NCBI RefSeq assembly: GCF_964204645.1
Contig: NC_134029.1
Location: 13,260,850-13,324,849 of the forward strand
Length of the DNA: 64,000 nt
Source: Tubulanus polymorphus
Lineage: Eukaryota > Nemertea > Palaeonemertea > Tubulaniformes > Tubulanidae
Direction of reading: 5' to 3'
Shown: positions 46,601 to 56,303 of the stretch, piece after piece
Layout: each line of letters opens with the position of its first letter
Position numbering within the stretch: the stretch's first letter is position 1
The notes under the pieces: model-generated
Database searches by the model: none
Told to the model about the DNA's origin: nothing
What the model saw: the letters and a program-made list of their open reading frames with translations, nothing else
Translations under genes and position numbers: made by a program

Positions 46601-47103
46601 CAAAATCGAACTTCATCTTCTTTTAAGTCATTTTCAAATGCAGATTCTTTGTCTTGACCGTTATAAAAATGATCTGCCCCCCACGAGGGTGTACGACACT
46701 CAGAGAACGTTCCAGAATAATCTTTAAGTTCAGTTTCATCAAAATAATAAGAATCAGTCCAATCAGTTTTCAAGTCTTGAACATATTCTGATGGATCAAA
46801 TAATTCGCAATCATCTAGACACGATTGCGACGACAAATACATGTCCTCATTATAAAAATCACCATTTCTACAGGATGAATCATCGTAATACCAGTGTTGA
46901 TAGTAGTGACTATCATCCCACCAGAAATCAGATTCCCCTAGCGACGCATTTGTTGCGGGCCGTATTGTCGATTCGTCACTGGGCGGCCATTCCTCATAGG
47001 ATGTTCGTTGGCTACACTGGGGCGACCATTTGTGGTGGTTCGACCTCACCCTTGCTGGTCTCCTACAGGATGAGGTCCCATGGCGTTTCTTTGATTTGGC
47101 CAA
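43681..47103 (-). CDS. pol: Gypsy pol, 5' part: spacer, protease, reverse transcriptase, RNase H
   Basis: 1,140-codon frame that overlaps the end of gag by at least 58 bp in the -1 frame, implying -1 ribosomal frameshifting. Residues 1 to about 370 are an unusual acidic, Ser/Cys/Tyr-rich region without known domain. Aspartic protease DTGAEISVLN at about residue 399. RT with YFSSLDLLSGYWQVGVD and YLDD at about 847 (44554-44565). RNase H begins at LYTDASDDG (about 997). The frame continues into integrase beyond the nested insertion; the stop at 43681 is only the insertion edge. Confidence 0.95.
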   Translation of the reverse strand: MAKSKKRHGTSSCRRPARVRSNHHKWSPQCSQRTSYEEWPPSDESTIRPATNASLGESDFWWDDSHYYQHWYYDDSSCRNGDFYNEDMYLSSQSCLDDCELFDPSEYVQDLKTDWTDSYYFDETELKDYSGTFSECRTPSWGADHFYNGQDKESAFENDLKEDEVRFWDKFYGEGHKKVTFCDPVVIDEIQTNKSCLNVCYDSRPRCSQNVDPGNSTTGDGMREQGSPIIKGHEVAQQSCPATVESAVQCEIMRSNKIDHKVKYSESKILNQGVIEDTNQSELKSPRSAEAAFCQKEAELANTFSQEESFNFSRPNGSSDNGLYGCNEGSDLVQDEVVVDSEAEKDESTRNTEVFSGVSASTTDEQDGVTQNYFPSIMATVANRVVGHHSGIPLNILIDTGAEISVLNSGGLHRNPQIQSGETREGLFHSARGVDGSKFNLRGLVDINFQLGNLDLTHSMYIVDDVSSDVILGADFLEQQHAVIDYGKKALLLPGADTIHFSSNTVNLGKPSTVKVTEMTIVPPSCEVIVNGNCLSYKPPAPFAVFEPSNHLRTQDLLGARSVVDVTSTGIPIRVMNPTSRHVTLYEGTCLGHLWTEGWTVHRPLSTKGDFGQLPRPPEVNFTQVNEPQTSADIGLPEIDLVKSDLTPSQRTKLLKLLHSYKDVFARSPEELGKTDFVKHVIDTGDAPPIRKRPYRATPRMQEVIDTHVKQMLDNGIVQYSTSPWAAPVVLVQKKSPDGEVKWRFCVDYRGLNAVTRTDSFPLPRIDDLLAQVGQASPRYFSSLDLLSGYWQVGVDEASREKTAFITQTGLLEFKVLPFGLKSAPSTFQRLTGGVLRNLIGKFCLVYLDDIICYSDSFDSHLEHLARIFDRFRASGLRLNPKKCYFALKKINFLGHRLSKDGIAADPEKVAAVQNWPIPTTLKQLRSFLGFTNYYRRFCKGYSTIAAPLHNLTKKSVPYKWDAACQRAFDTLKQAMLEVPILAYPIYGGAPFLLYTDASDDGIGMVLAQVQEGTERAIAYAGRGLTKAEKNYSTTDRELLAVAAGVRKFEPYLRGYHFEIITDHSCLQYLKSMKNLSGRLGRIALYLEQFDYSISHRPGKSHGNADGLSRRPYPEPQIEEDTIEACAVQAENRDPIPNDM

Positions 47104-48113
47104 TTCAAACCTGGGCGTTGATTGCTAAATCTTCTATTGTTGTAATAACGTCTAGAGTTTGCCGGGCTGGAATTATTAAGATTTCTGTCATCTGGGCGCC
47201 TCTGATATCCCTGATCCACTTGCCAGGTAGGGCAGTTACGGGCGTAATGTCCCGGGGCGTGGCAGCGGTAACAAATCACGCTCCCTCCGCTTGATCTCTG
47301 TAGAGATCGCCTTTCATCTGGAGATACTCCCCTCTCATGCTGGTCATGGCGTCTAGGGTTCGAATCCCTATTCTGAGTTGACATGAGTTGTTTAAACATG
47401 TCACGCAATTCAGCCATGACTTCTCGTACCTCCAGATTCGGGCTTGCCTCAAGCTGATTAACCGAGGGGGCAGTTTTCTTCTTTTTTTCTATGTGTTCTG
47501 CCATCCTACCGGCCTCCCAGGCATCTCTAAAAGTAGCGGGCCGCTGGGACAGCAGATAAAAGGAAATTTCCGGTTTCGAGTTGTTAATTAACAACATTTT
47601 CTTCTGGTGATCAGAGAACTTTAAGCTAGAGGCCAACCGATCGATGTCCTCAGCAAATTGGTCAATCGGTTGCCCCTCCCCCTGTTTCATGGTTGTCAGG
47701 GCAGATTCCCTGACTATGGCCCAAGTTGTCGGGCTAAACTGTTTTATGAAAGCAGCAACGATATCATCCCAAGGGGTAATTTTTAAGTTGCCAGCCGCAT
47801 CAGTCTCTTGATCGATGTGCAGATCGTTGAAAAGGACCAAAGCAGGTCCGGATAGAAACCAGAAAATCTGTTTCTTTTTGTCCTCAGTGGTCCAGCCTCT
47901 GAGGTCAGCGAGCCTATCATATCCCCTAAACCATTCATCCACATCTTGATTGTCCCGGCCTGTGAATTTCGGAAGGAGGCTGTAATTTACAAACGCTGCT
48001 GCTGAGCCCATCTGCTCCTGAAGCCCCGTCAGCGCCCGCATGACTGTGTCATTGCTGACCGAACTATCAGCAGCCGTACCCGGATCCCCTTGGGCCCGAC
48101 TTCGAGTCGTCAT
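47046..48113 (-). CDS. gag: Gypsy Gag polyprotein
   Basis: 355 residues, intact. A capsid-type helical domain (PTTWAIVRESALTTMKQGEG and following) and, near residue 278, one zinc knuckle CYRCHAPGHYARNC (CX2CX4HX4C). Basic Arg/Asn-rich C-terminus. Forms the virus-like particle core and binds RNA. ATG at 48113. Confidence 0.93.
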   Translation of the reverse strand: MTTRSRAQGDPGTAADSSVSNDTVMRALTGLQEQMGSAAAFVNYSLLPKFTGRDNQDVDEWFRGYDRLADLRGWTTEDKKKQIFWFLSGPALVLFNDLHIDQETDAAGNLKITPWDDIVAAFIKQFSPTTWAIVRESALTTMKQGEGQPIDQFAEDIDRLASSLKFSDHQKKMLLINNSKPEISFYLLSQRPATFRDAWEAGRMAEHIEKKKKTAPSVNQLEASPNLEVREVMAELRDMFKQLMSTQNRDSNPRRHDQHERGVSPDERRSLQRSSGGSVICYRCHAPGHYARNCPTWQVDQGYQRRPDDRNLNNSSPANSRRYYNNRRFSNQRPGLNWPNQRNAMGPHPVGDQQG

Positions 48114-48265
48114 TGTAAAAAAAATTCATTCAAAATTTCTATTGTTAAAATCATTATTACTATTACCGATATTCTAACTGATATTACTATTATTATTATT
48201 CTTATTATTATCTTATTATTATTATCATCCCTAAAATTCGTATGAATAATGCCAATGTATGGAAT

Positions 48266-48532
48266 TTATTGAAAGATCATGGCATAAAACCTAGAGCTTT
48301 CCGCCCACGAGGGGTCCTTGTGCTCTTTTCCCAGCACTTCCGCGGTTTCTACGAGGCAATTTCGAAGGTGCCTTAACTTTGACCCATTAGCATTTACAAT
48401 AAGCTCAAATGTTTCCTCGTCACCGGATGCGTTCGCATCCTGCTCCGCCCAATAGAGACCGTATAGGCCATCCGTGAATACTTCTAACAGAAAATCATCG
48501 GTTTCTTGGGCCTCTATGATCTCTTCATCCAT
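48266..48532 (-). CDS. Small acidic frame in the retrotransposon leader
   Basis: 88 residues between PBS and gag, starting MDEEIIEAQETDDF, very acidic N-terminal half, Trp/Tyr-containing middle (GLYGLYWAEQDANASGDEE), ending FYAMIFQ. Not a domain I recognise. Coding-like composition and position upstream of gag argue for a translated leader gene, but there is no second copy here to test it. Confidence 0.5.
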   Translation of the reverse strand: MDEEIIEAQETDDFLLEVFTDGLYGLYWAEQDANASGDEETFELIVNANGSKLRHLRNCLVETAEVLGKEHKDPSWAESSRFYAMIFQ

Positions 48533-48639
48533 AATTCAGAAATTATATATAATACTATCGTATAAGAAATTCAGAAATTTTTTTGTGTTATTTAAATTGG
48601 AATTTAAAGAAGCTAATTTATTATATATTATTCCGGAGT

Positions 48640-48657
48640 TCCCGATTTTCGGCACCA
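48640..48657 (-). other. Primer-binding site (PBS)
   Basis: Three bases after the 5' LTR the element strand reads TGGTGCCGAAAATCGGGA, complementary to a tRNA 3' end (..TCGGCACCA). The tRNA species was not identified. Confidence 0.8.
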
Positions 48658-48660
48658 ATA

Positions 48661-49747
48661 TGTTCCGCGGTCCCTTTCTCTATTGTCTTTTTCCTCTATT
48701 ACAAACTCCGGTCCCTGGCGAGAAAGTCGACCACGAACACAGAAACCCGAAAACCAAGTGATAAAAACGAACTCCGGATTTAAATATGATAATACTCAAC
48801 TTTTATTCTAACAATTCAAACTTAACTTTAGTCTCAACAATTTATAAAATTCCCTACCTTTTCATTTTGAATTTTGTTACAAATCCCACACACAAGAAGA
48901 TACAATTCAACCGGATAGCCGAAAGTTATCTGTTCTATAGTCTTCTAATGCTTCCCCTGAAAATGCTTTCTAAAAGAGTCCGCTCTCTCTCTCGAGGTGC
49001 GGCCCCTTTTATACGGCTGCGTCCACACCCAAGAAAAATCCAGAACCCTGCTTGCGGCCAGCCGTAAAAGGGAACGAGCAACCAACGCAGCACCACGACG
49101 CAGAGCCGGGGTCCTGATTCCTAGACTTTTCATTCGCTGCTAACTTTAACCCGACCCTCGACGTCATGATACCTGCCGGTCTGCTCTCCTTCTCAACCGC
49201 ACCGAAGAGATTACATATATACTATTTTTCCAACCCTCGAACTCATTTATTTTAACTTATCCAATGATTACAATTCCCACAGTGAATGGTATTTAATTTT
49301 GTCTAAATAGTAATATACAATGTAAGCCGAAATATCATCTTTCTTATTTATATTCTTTATCATTATTAGTACATTCAAATTTAAACACACAAACTCTTAT
49401 TAATTAAAATAATAAAACTCTTTAATATTACTTTTTAATAATACTCTTTAATATTACTCCTTATTATCGAATTATCAGACTAAGGGTCAGCGAGTGTTTC
49501 ATAAGTTGATTTCATAATTGCTCATTTCCACGAATTCTTCTCATGACTACAGCGCCGTGATTACCTTCAAAGTGATTTAGAATGCTCGTCTGATACAAGT
49601 ATAAATGTTTCAGACAAACAACCATTAAGGCGGATAATGTATTATCGTACATAAGGAACAATGCGTGTGTTCTCCCAGGACCATGCCAAGAAACCTACGT
49701 ATATAAATCGTTTGATCTTTTTGAAAGTACAATTCAGCTGCGGATCA
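48661..49747 (-). repeat. 5' LTR of the Gypsy element
   Basis: 1,087 bp. Contains CTCTCTCT near 48990 and a likely TATA-like region (on the element strand AAAAGGGGCCGC..). Matches the 3' LTR closely; it has 14 extra bases at 48713-48726. Confidence 0.95.
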
Positions 49748-50203
49748 GTATGATGAATAACATGACTTTCTATAGCATATGACCTGAACATGACCCCATA
49801 TTTTGGAGACCCACTTGGACCCAGGCGTCAAAAAGTTTTGAAAACGATAAATTTCTAATAGCTATGACTTATAGCTTTCAGAAAGTTATAGGTTAAACAG
49901 GGGTTTTGGCATTAGAAAAGCACTTTAATGGCGGTTCCTGAACTTCGCTGAAAAAGCTGAAACACTGAAAAGCTGAAACGCTGAAATAAAAATGCTGAAA
50001 TTTCAGGGAATTTCCGAAAAACGCCGAAATTTCAGGGAATTCCCGAAAAACGCTGAAATCGTGCTAGGTACCGACAATACACGTTTTGAAATTCTTTCAG
50101 GGCCGGTGTCCGCTGCCGAGTCCTGAACCGTTTTAGTCTCTACCTTCGGTTACAGAGACATGCCTTGAGGTCGTCGTCATGTTCGACTTGATCGATTGCG
50201 GAT

Positions 50204-50946
50204 GCAAAAACCGTTAAGTTTCCCAAGTCTCCGTTTCTACCTAACGCATGCGCATTAGTCAGTGCTGGAATTGCTCTTAGTCGCGAAATCGGCACATTGC
50301 GCATGCGGCACTACATGTGAACTGCATGTGAACTTTAATGACTAATAGTCACTGTAGTTTCCATTAGGTTCGAATCCCGTAAAAATATTGATCTTATTTA
50401 CGCTGTTCATCTTAAGCGGCGCTATCAGGTTCGAAACCCGAAAATTACTGATCGTATTTCAAGCGTTACGACATGAACTTTGATGATTAAAGTGTCGCTG
50501 GGTTATTGTTTGCCAAGGAAAAAGTTAAAGCATCCCGAATATGAAACAATGAACATAAAAATAGACAGGATTTACTTTTAAGTGCTATTAGGTTCGAATC
50601 CCGAATGTGTAGGCAGAAAAATACATTCATCCTTTTTAATATACCGATATATATCTTAGATTTTCAGCTTATGGCAAGACCACTTGAACACCTGTCATTC
50701 CAAAAAATACAAATGATCCTCGTAAGTGACCAAACAAACTGCGCCTTCCCGCTGCGCATAAGTTCACGCAAGTTCAGTCCGTTATAGTTCTATGTTTCAG
50801 CGTTCTGACATGACCCAGTTTAGGAAAAAATACACATGTAGCGACGCATGCGCACGCGACCAGTTTCTAGACTTAGAGGATTTCCCCAACACTTCCTAAT
50901 GCGCATGCGTTATAAACAGAGACTTGGGAAACTTTACGGTTTTTGC
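50204..50946. mobile_element. 743-bp transposon nested in copy 2, 9-bp TSD ATTGCGGAT
   Basis: Inverted ends GCAAAAACCGTTAAGTTTCC (50204) and the complement ending at 50946 (TTTACGGTTTTTGC), about 28 bp with few mismatches. ATTGCGGAT repeats at 50195-50203 and 50947-50955. Copy 1 of the host transposon has the empty site. Carries three copies of GGTTCGAA(T/A)CCCG (50368, 50431, 50591). No coding frame. Confidence 0.92.
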
Positions 50947-51342
50947 ATTGCGGATTGCGTGGATTGTTAGATGTGTTTTTTGTTTTATGCGCATATACCG
51001 GTACGATCTAACAATGAAATTATCACTTCATTTGAATAAATTCTTAATTACAGTAATATTAATTCTCAATATTTTTTCTTATGTTTGGTGATTTCTTGCA
51101 ACTTATCATTGCCAATTCTCATACAAAAGTAGTAGCTGAATGAAAGTACAGCTAGTTAGGCTGAACCTGATAACCCAAATTAAGTGCTAGCATGGAACTT
51201 ATGACTACTTTGATTCTATTTCGGTGTGAATAAAGGTTCAACCGTCATAGTATACTGTACTTAGCATTACTACGATTGGGTGCCATATTTCTACAATCTC
51301 TACAAGAAAGGAGTATTGAAGTGTCTTTCGTTCCCGGGTAGG

Positions 51343-51658
51343 CATCCTCGCTTGCCAGGAGACCAGTATTGCTCCCAAACTCGCTTCCAGCAGCCCCCTG
51401 GCCTCACGACGCGCGATTTCATTACCGACGCTTCTGAGCATGACGTCATATATCAACACGCGACAATACTTCCCCTTCGCTACGTGTTCGCTGATTGGTC
51501 CATTTACCGGGAAATTCCACAGATGCCCAATGTCATTTGTAACAAGCGCTGTGATTGGCCCGACCTGATTCTGGTCGGCTAGTAACGACTCGTGAGGTCA
51601 AGCGGTTCGGAGAACAGCTTTAGTGTAGTGGGTTCGAATCCCTTGACAGGTGAAGATG
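51343..51658 (+). mobile_element. 316-bp MITE family A, copy 2, 9-bp TSD CCGGGTAGG
   Basis: Ends CATCCTCGCTTGCC and GGTGAAGATG. CCGGGTAGG at 51334-51342 and 51659-51667. Empty site present in copy 1 near 18183-18192. Homologous to 23581-23906. Confidence 0.92.
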
Positions 51659-53351
51659 CCGGGTAGGGTACAGGGTAAAACCTGGTTTACTTTCTCTGTC
51701 TACTTGCTGGATACTACTATCTGCAATGTATTGCATGCTTTGATTTGTCTGGCTTATGAGAGTCGAACAACGTTTTCCCATACACAGGCTTGGCTTTAGT
51801 ACTAGATGAAGGCTAGGCACTACACATTGTGGATTGACTGGAACTCTAAACTCACAAAATTAAACGAGTCAACAAGAAAGATCCAATAATTGGACGTTTG
51901 TCTAACTATATCATTTAACAGCTTAAAATAATACTTAACACATTCTGCAAGAGTACACAAAAGAAATCAGTTCTTACATTATATCAGAATCAATAGTTCG
52001 CTTAACTCGGGCTTGAATTCTGGTTCCATTGCTTCATATTCTAATGAAATTCACTAGCATACCTAAGAATATTGCTTAGCTTAAGATAACAAATTTGGTA
52101 CCAGGAAAACGGATAAGTAAAGTGGGTGTACTGTACATCCGCAATTGACTTATTTCTCTCTGGTTGAATCAAGTTATTACTGAAATAGCATTCAAATAGC
52201 CATTTTGTTTTTAAAAATTGTGTCGTTCAGCTATCCTGCTGTAAATTTCGCAGTTGAAGTTAACTAATGCTATCTGATTTCTCAGTATCTCAAATTTGCA
52301 CATTCTTAGCCCGAGTCTAAAAATTGAAAAAAGTGCATTTAAAGTAGGAAATAAAAGAGTAGTGGCTAATACACCCTGGAGATATAGCCTATGGGGTGGG
52401 CCTAGTTTGAAAGCACTGAGGTCCGAGGGAACAGCACTTTGTAAATAAATACTGAAACAACTTACAAAACACCCAATACTTGAGATGATGAACTGGACAA
52501 GAAGTGTGTCCAGCTAGGCAAATCAACTTTGTCTATGACTCCTTTTATAGATTATCTATATCGGTATTACCGTAGTAGTCTAAAAATAAGAATCGGTAAA
52601 TTTTTCTAACAGTTGGTATGTCATTTTTTCAAAAAAAAACTTATTATTATCACACCACAGCAAATAAATTACAGGTGTTGAATGGTTTGCCCGATTTAGA
52701 TTAATTGGTTGACGCTAATTGGTATGACCTATAAGTAGGGGCCTACTGCATGTCATTGGCGTCAATCCATTCCATTCCACGGTGAATAAAAAAGAAATTT
52801 AGTTAGATCCCTTTTGTCCAAAAGCTGCATCATCTATATAACTAGCTGTCAAATTTAATTTACCTCCTTCAGAGAATACCATAGTCCGTCGCCCATCAAC
52901 GTGTTGACAAAAGAAAAGTTGCTCATAATCCTGTTTTATACATGAATGAACGTTACGTCTTGCAGAAGTAAACCATATTCTTGGAATATTGAGCATAGTG
53001 TTTAAGTTGGCTTGCACGGTTTGTGAATGGGTTTTCCTCATCATGCTGCCTGTATGCATTAAAAATCCGGATTTCAAGCGAATTAATTTGTCCAACAAGT
53101 GGCCCTCTAGAAGTATACTCCACACATACTGCCCATGCAAAACACGGTTCAGGACTCGGCAGCGGACACCGGCCCGGAAAATATTTCAAAACGAGTATTG
53201 TCGGTACCTAGCACGATTTCAGCGTTTTTCGGGAATTCCCTGAAATTTCGGCGTTTTTCGAAATTCCCTGAAATTTCAGCGTTTTTATTTCAGCGATTCA
53301 GCGTTTCAGTGTTTCAGCTTTTTCAGCGAAGTTCAGGAACCGCTTTAATGG

Positions 53352-54657
53352 ACATTAAAAACCATATGTGAAATTCTCCTAAATTAATTAATATCAGAAT
53401 GAGTGGATTTTGGTAAAAAATTCAAACATGGAAAGGGTTAAGGCGAGCATGAAAGTTGTTCATGACAGCCCGGAGGTTAAAAAAATCAATGGCACGCCCT
53501 ATCTGCGATTAACCGTTTGGGCTCTACGGGCTCGAAAATGGGACCCCAAATTTTTCAAAGAGATTTTTGCTCCTAGCTCCTAAACCGTTGGAGATAGAAT
53601 CGTGGTTGCAATAAGTGATCAGTAGCCCTTGACGAGACGCTTGTATTGATGTATGGTTTAACCATGTAACTCCAGTAGCGCCATGGTTCTCCAGTAGCGC
53701 CACCTATAAAATGCTGGATAACGCATTTTCATCTATATCGACTAAGCGTGTGAATGGATTTCTATAAAAAAATATAGCTGCAAAGCAGCGATAACGGGTT
53801 TTCTGCACAGTCTTAGAATCCTGTTCAACGGTGGATTTCGACAAAGCATTTGATAAGGCACAACATCAGCCATTACTAACTAAACAGGCTATTAGGAAAC
53901 AGTATCAATGATAGGTCCCCCAAATGGCTCAGCAGTTATCGAAAACTTGTAGCCGAAATCAACGGAACGCCTCATTTTGGAATAAGTCAGTCTAACTAGT
54001 GGAGTCACGCAAGGTAGTCGTCTTCTGTTTAATGTCCTGACAAATGACATACACAGTATTCCAAAATATACCAGACCGAGTAAATTTCCAAAACGAACTT
54101 AACACGCTGTTCGACCAAAAACTTAATGTTTCGACAAGAAAATCGTGTTCGAGTGAAAACAATTCAGTTTGGTTTACGCTTTTTGAACCAAAACTTTCTT
54201 CATTCTGACAAAAAAATGTGTTCGAATGAAAAGCTATGTTATTGTTGAAATGAAAAGCTTTTTGTCCCGGCAAAAAAATTTTGTTGAGCGAAAACAATTT
54301 TTTCGAACGAATGTTTGAATGAAAACAATTCTGTTCGATTGAACGAAATACTTAATACTTTTGGTTCGGAGAAAAAACTTTTTACAATAAACTTGTTTGA
54401 ACGGAAAACTTAATGTTCTGACAAGAAAATTCTGTTCAAATTAAAACGATTCTGTTCGATCGAACGATTGTTCGAACGAAAAACCTTTGGTTTGGAAAAA
54501 AAAGTTTTTTCAACTTTGTTCTAACGATTTTTCAAATTGGTTCAATCGAAAAGAATATTATTGGTTGGAACGAAATAAATGTTGTTCCGACGAAAGAATA
54601 TTCAAGCGAAAGGTCTTTTGAACGAAAAAAAAGATATTCCTGGGGCTCCGCAGTAAC
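53352..54657. other. Non-coding, with low-complexity TTCGAAC-rich part
   Basis: 53,352-53,990 has no gene; 53,778-53,811 is an inverted piece of the hairpin repeat family at 25.8 kb. 54,080-54,640 is a degenerate repeat of words such as TTCGAACGAAAAC, ACAATTCTGTTCGA and AAACTTAATGTT with irregular spacing. Confidence 0.6.
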
Positions 54658-54982
54658 TTAAAGCCGGACGTAGGTCGGCCTTGTGACGCGATGCGATCCT
54701 CGCGTTGCATCGCAAGTTTCGGTGCAAGTCGGTTGCGATACGATTGTGTGCAACTAGTTTCTGCCAGTCGCAAGAGCGCGTAGATCGGTTGTGACAGTCG
54801 TGTCGCGTCGCAGAAAGTAGAACACGTGTGACTCCTTGTGACTGGCGTTGCTGACAGTCGCAACCCGTCGCAAGGGAGCGTAGGTCGATGAGTCGTTGTG
54901 ACACAATCGTCGCTGGCGGTCGCAGTGAATGGCGTCGCAGTGAGTCACAAGCCGTCACAAAGCCGACCTACGCCCGCCTTAA
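54658..54982. mobile_element. GC-rich MITE with TTAA target duplication
   Basis: TTAA at 54658-54661 and 54979-54982. Inverted ends (A)GCCGGACGTAGGTCGGCC / AGCCGACCTACGCCCGCC. Interior made of TCGCAA/GTCGC words. TTAA duplication is typical of piggyBac and Kolobok MITEs. Confidence 0.75.
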
Positions 54983-55500
54983 CTCATTAGGAATTAATGA
55001 AACACCAGTTTCATTTATGATGAAAAAACTCAAATGAAAAGTCTGGCTTAGAAAGCTGTCTGCTCAGACGAAATTTTCAAAAAAAATCTTCATTTTTGCC
55101 AATAAAATAGATAATTGTGATTGATCGTTGCAAGTCAGAACCAGTTAATCACTAATTAACATGCATTTTAATAAATCTGGTTCCTCCTATACAGTGAACT
55201 TAGCTTTAACCTAGTAGAGGCTACTAGCCTATGTAGGCCCATGTATATGCGTAGGCCTAACATCCGGACTGATTTGTCGTAGGCCTATTGAATAACAACC
55301 CTCCTAAATATCGTAAATTTTGTTTTGAAGTTCAATCCAATGAGTCCGTTAATAACCGCAACATTTATACTGTGTTTGTTTGAGACGGTAAAATGTCAGT
55401 ACCGGTAGGCCTAAAGCCTTTAGGTCGCGTAAAACTTGATAAACACTTCAAACGACACAGCGAACGATCTCCTTTCCCCCACATCGAACGCTTACTCCGA
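54983..55500. other. Non-coding
   Basis: No gene or repeat structure seen; several TAGGCCTA words. The junction with Polinton copy 2 is at about 55,505. Confidence 0.5.
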
Positions 55501-55504
55501 ATGT

Positions 55505-55930
55505 CAAGTCTTCATCGAATTGTATCTTACCTGGAATAGCTTCTTTAAATATTGATTTAAAAGCATTAGTAACTTCTATACCAGTTTTACTTTTGATTGG
55601 AATTGACCATGCGAATCTACTGAATATATCTATAACATTTAATATCCAGAAATATCCTCTATTGTATTCCTCTAAGTTCTTCATGTCAATTAAATCTGCT
55701 TGCCATTGTTGATCAATATATGAAACCATTACTTTTCTCGTTATATAGTTTTTATTCATTTTCCTATGGATTTGATATGTTGGTTGGTTTTGTAACCATA
55801 ATTTTAAATCACTACATTTTATATTTTCTTCATCAGATTTAATTTTATCCCATAATTCTGAAACACTAGAATATGATACTTCACTCTCTGGGTTATAATA
55901 TAACTCTCTTAAATATTGTTCTTTTTTCAT
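55505..55930 (-). pseudogene. Integrase N-terminal part, Polinton copy 2, truncated
   Basis: About 142 residues close to the integrase at 10116-11210, including the first catalytic Asp (QADLIDMKN). Here the sequence WSIPIKSKTGIEV is intact, without the AATT insertion of copy 1. Homology stops at about 55,505; the rest of the open frame down to 55448 is unrelated. Confidence 0.9.
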
Positions 55931-55936
55931 CTTATT

Positions 55937-56245
55937 TTAATCCATTAATAATAATCTTGGTTTAGTTTCAATGATTTTATCATTTGATTTATTTTCTGGT
56001 ATAATAGGTTTATCATTATCATCATCTTTATTATCAGATTTATACTTAGATTTATATATTATACCAGAGAATACAATTACTGCGATTAACCCAATTGTAA
56101 TATATAAGTAATTATGTCTTCCAGTATTAGAAGAATCAGATGGATTATCATTCAAATTAATATCAGGTAATTTCTGTGGTTCATTTATATCAGTTAATTT
56201 CTTTTTCTTAGCTCTTTTTAATTCTGCAGATCTTTTTGCAGATCT
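55937..56245 (-). pseudogene. Second copy of the small basic membrane protein, 5' truncated
   Basis: Matches 11217-11520: helix YLYITIGLIAVIVFSGIIYK and tail ending LLLMD. The homology breaks at about 56,245 beside CTGCAGATCTTTTTGCAGAT, where a different element begins. Confidence 0.88.
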
Positions 56246-56303
56246 GTAAGGATGTAAAAGAGAAAATGTTGCAGACTAGACACCTAATTTTTTTCCTCAA
56301 AGG

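Larger units (their letters stand above)
29573..49747 (-). mobile_element. Gypsy LTR retrotransposon with env and chromodomain integrase
   Basis: Complete element on the - strand, 20,175 bp including a 7,052-bp nested transposon (about 13.1 kb without it). GTAT is duplicated at 29569-29572 and 49748-49751. Order 5' to 3': LTR, PBS, small acidic frame, gag, pol (protease, RT, RNase H, integrase, chromodomain), env, an uncertain 3' region, PPT, LTR. Nearly identical LTRs indicate a young insertion. Damage: the nested insertion, a frameshift in integrase near 36230 and one TGA in env. Confidence 0.95.
49932..53342. mobile_element. Mutator-like non-autonomous transposon, copy 2, 9-bp TSD CTTTAATGG
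   Basis: 3,411 bp, same family as 17525-19875. CTTTAATGG is exact at 49923-49931 and 53343-53351. Its extra length is explained by two nested insertions (50204-50946 and 51343-51658, each adding 9 bp of duplication): without them it is about 2,334 bp against 2,351 bp for copy 1. The right terminus is slightly shorter (a GTCTCTGTAACCGAAGG piece is missing). Confidence 0.92.

Noticed and set aside
47340-47375. GGGTTCGAATCCCTA as a tRNA T-arm
   Set aside because: Lies within the coding frame of gag, without other tRNA arms.
54558-54958. Overlapping 100-118-residue - strand frames near 54.7 kb
   Set aside because: By-product of the GC-rich TCGCAA repeats in the TTAA-flanked MITE.
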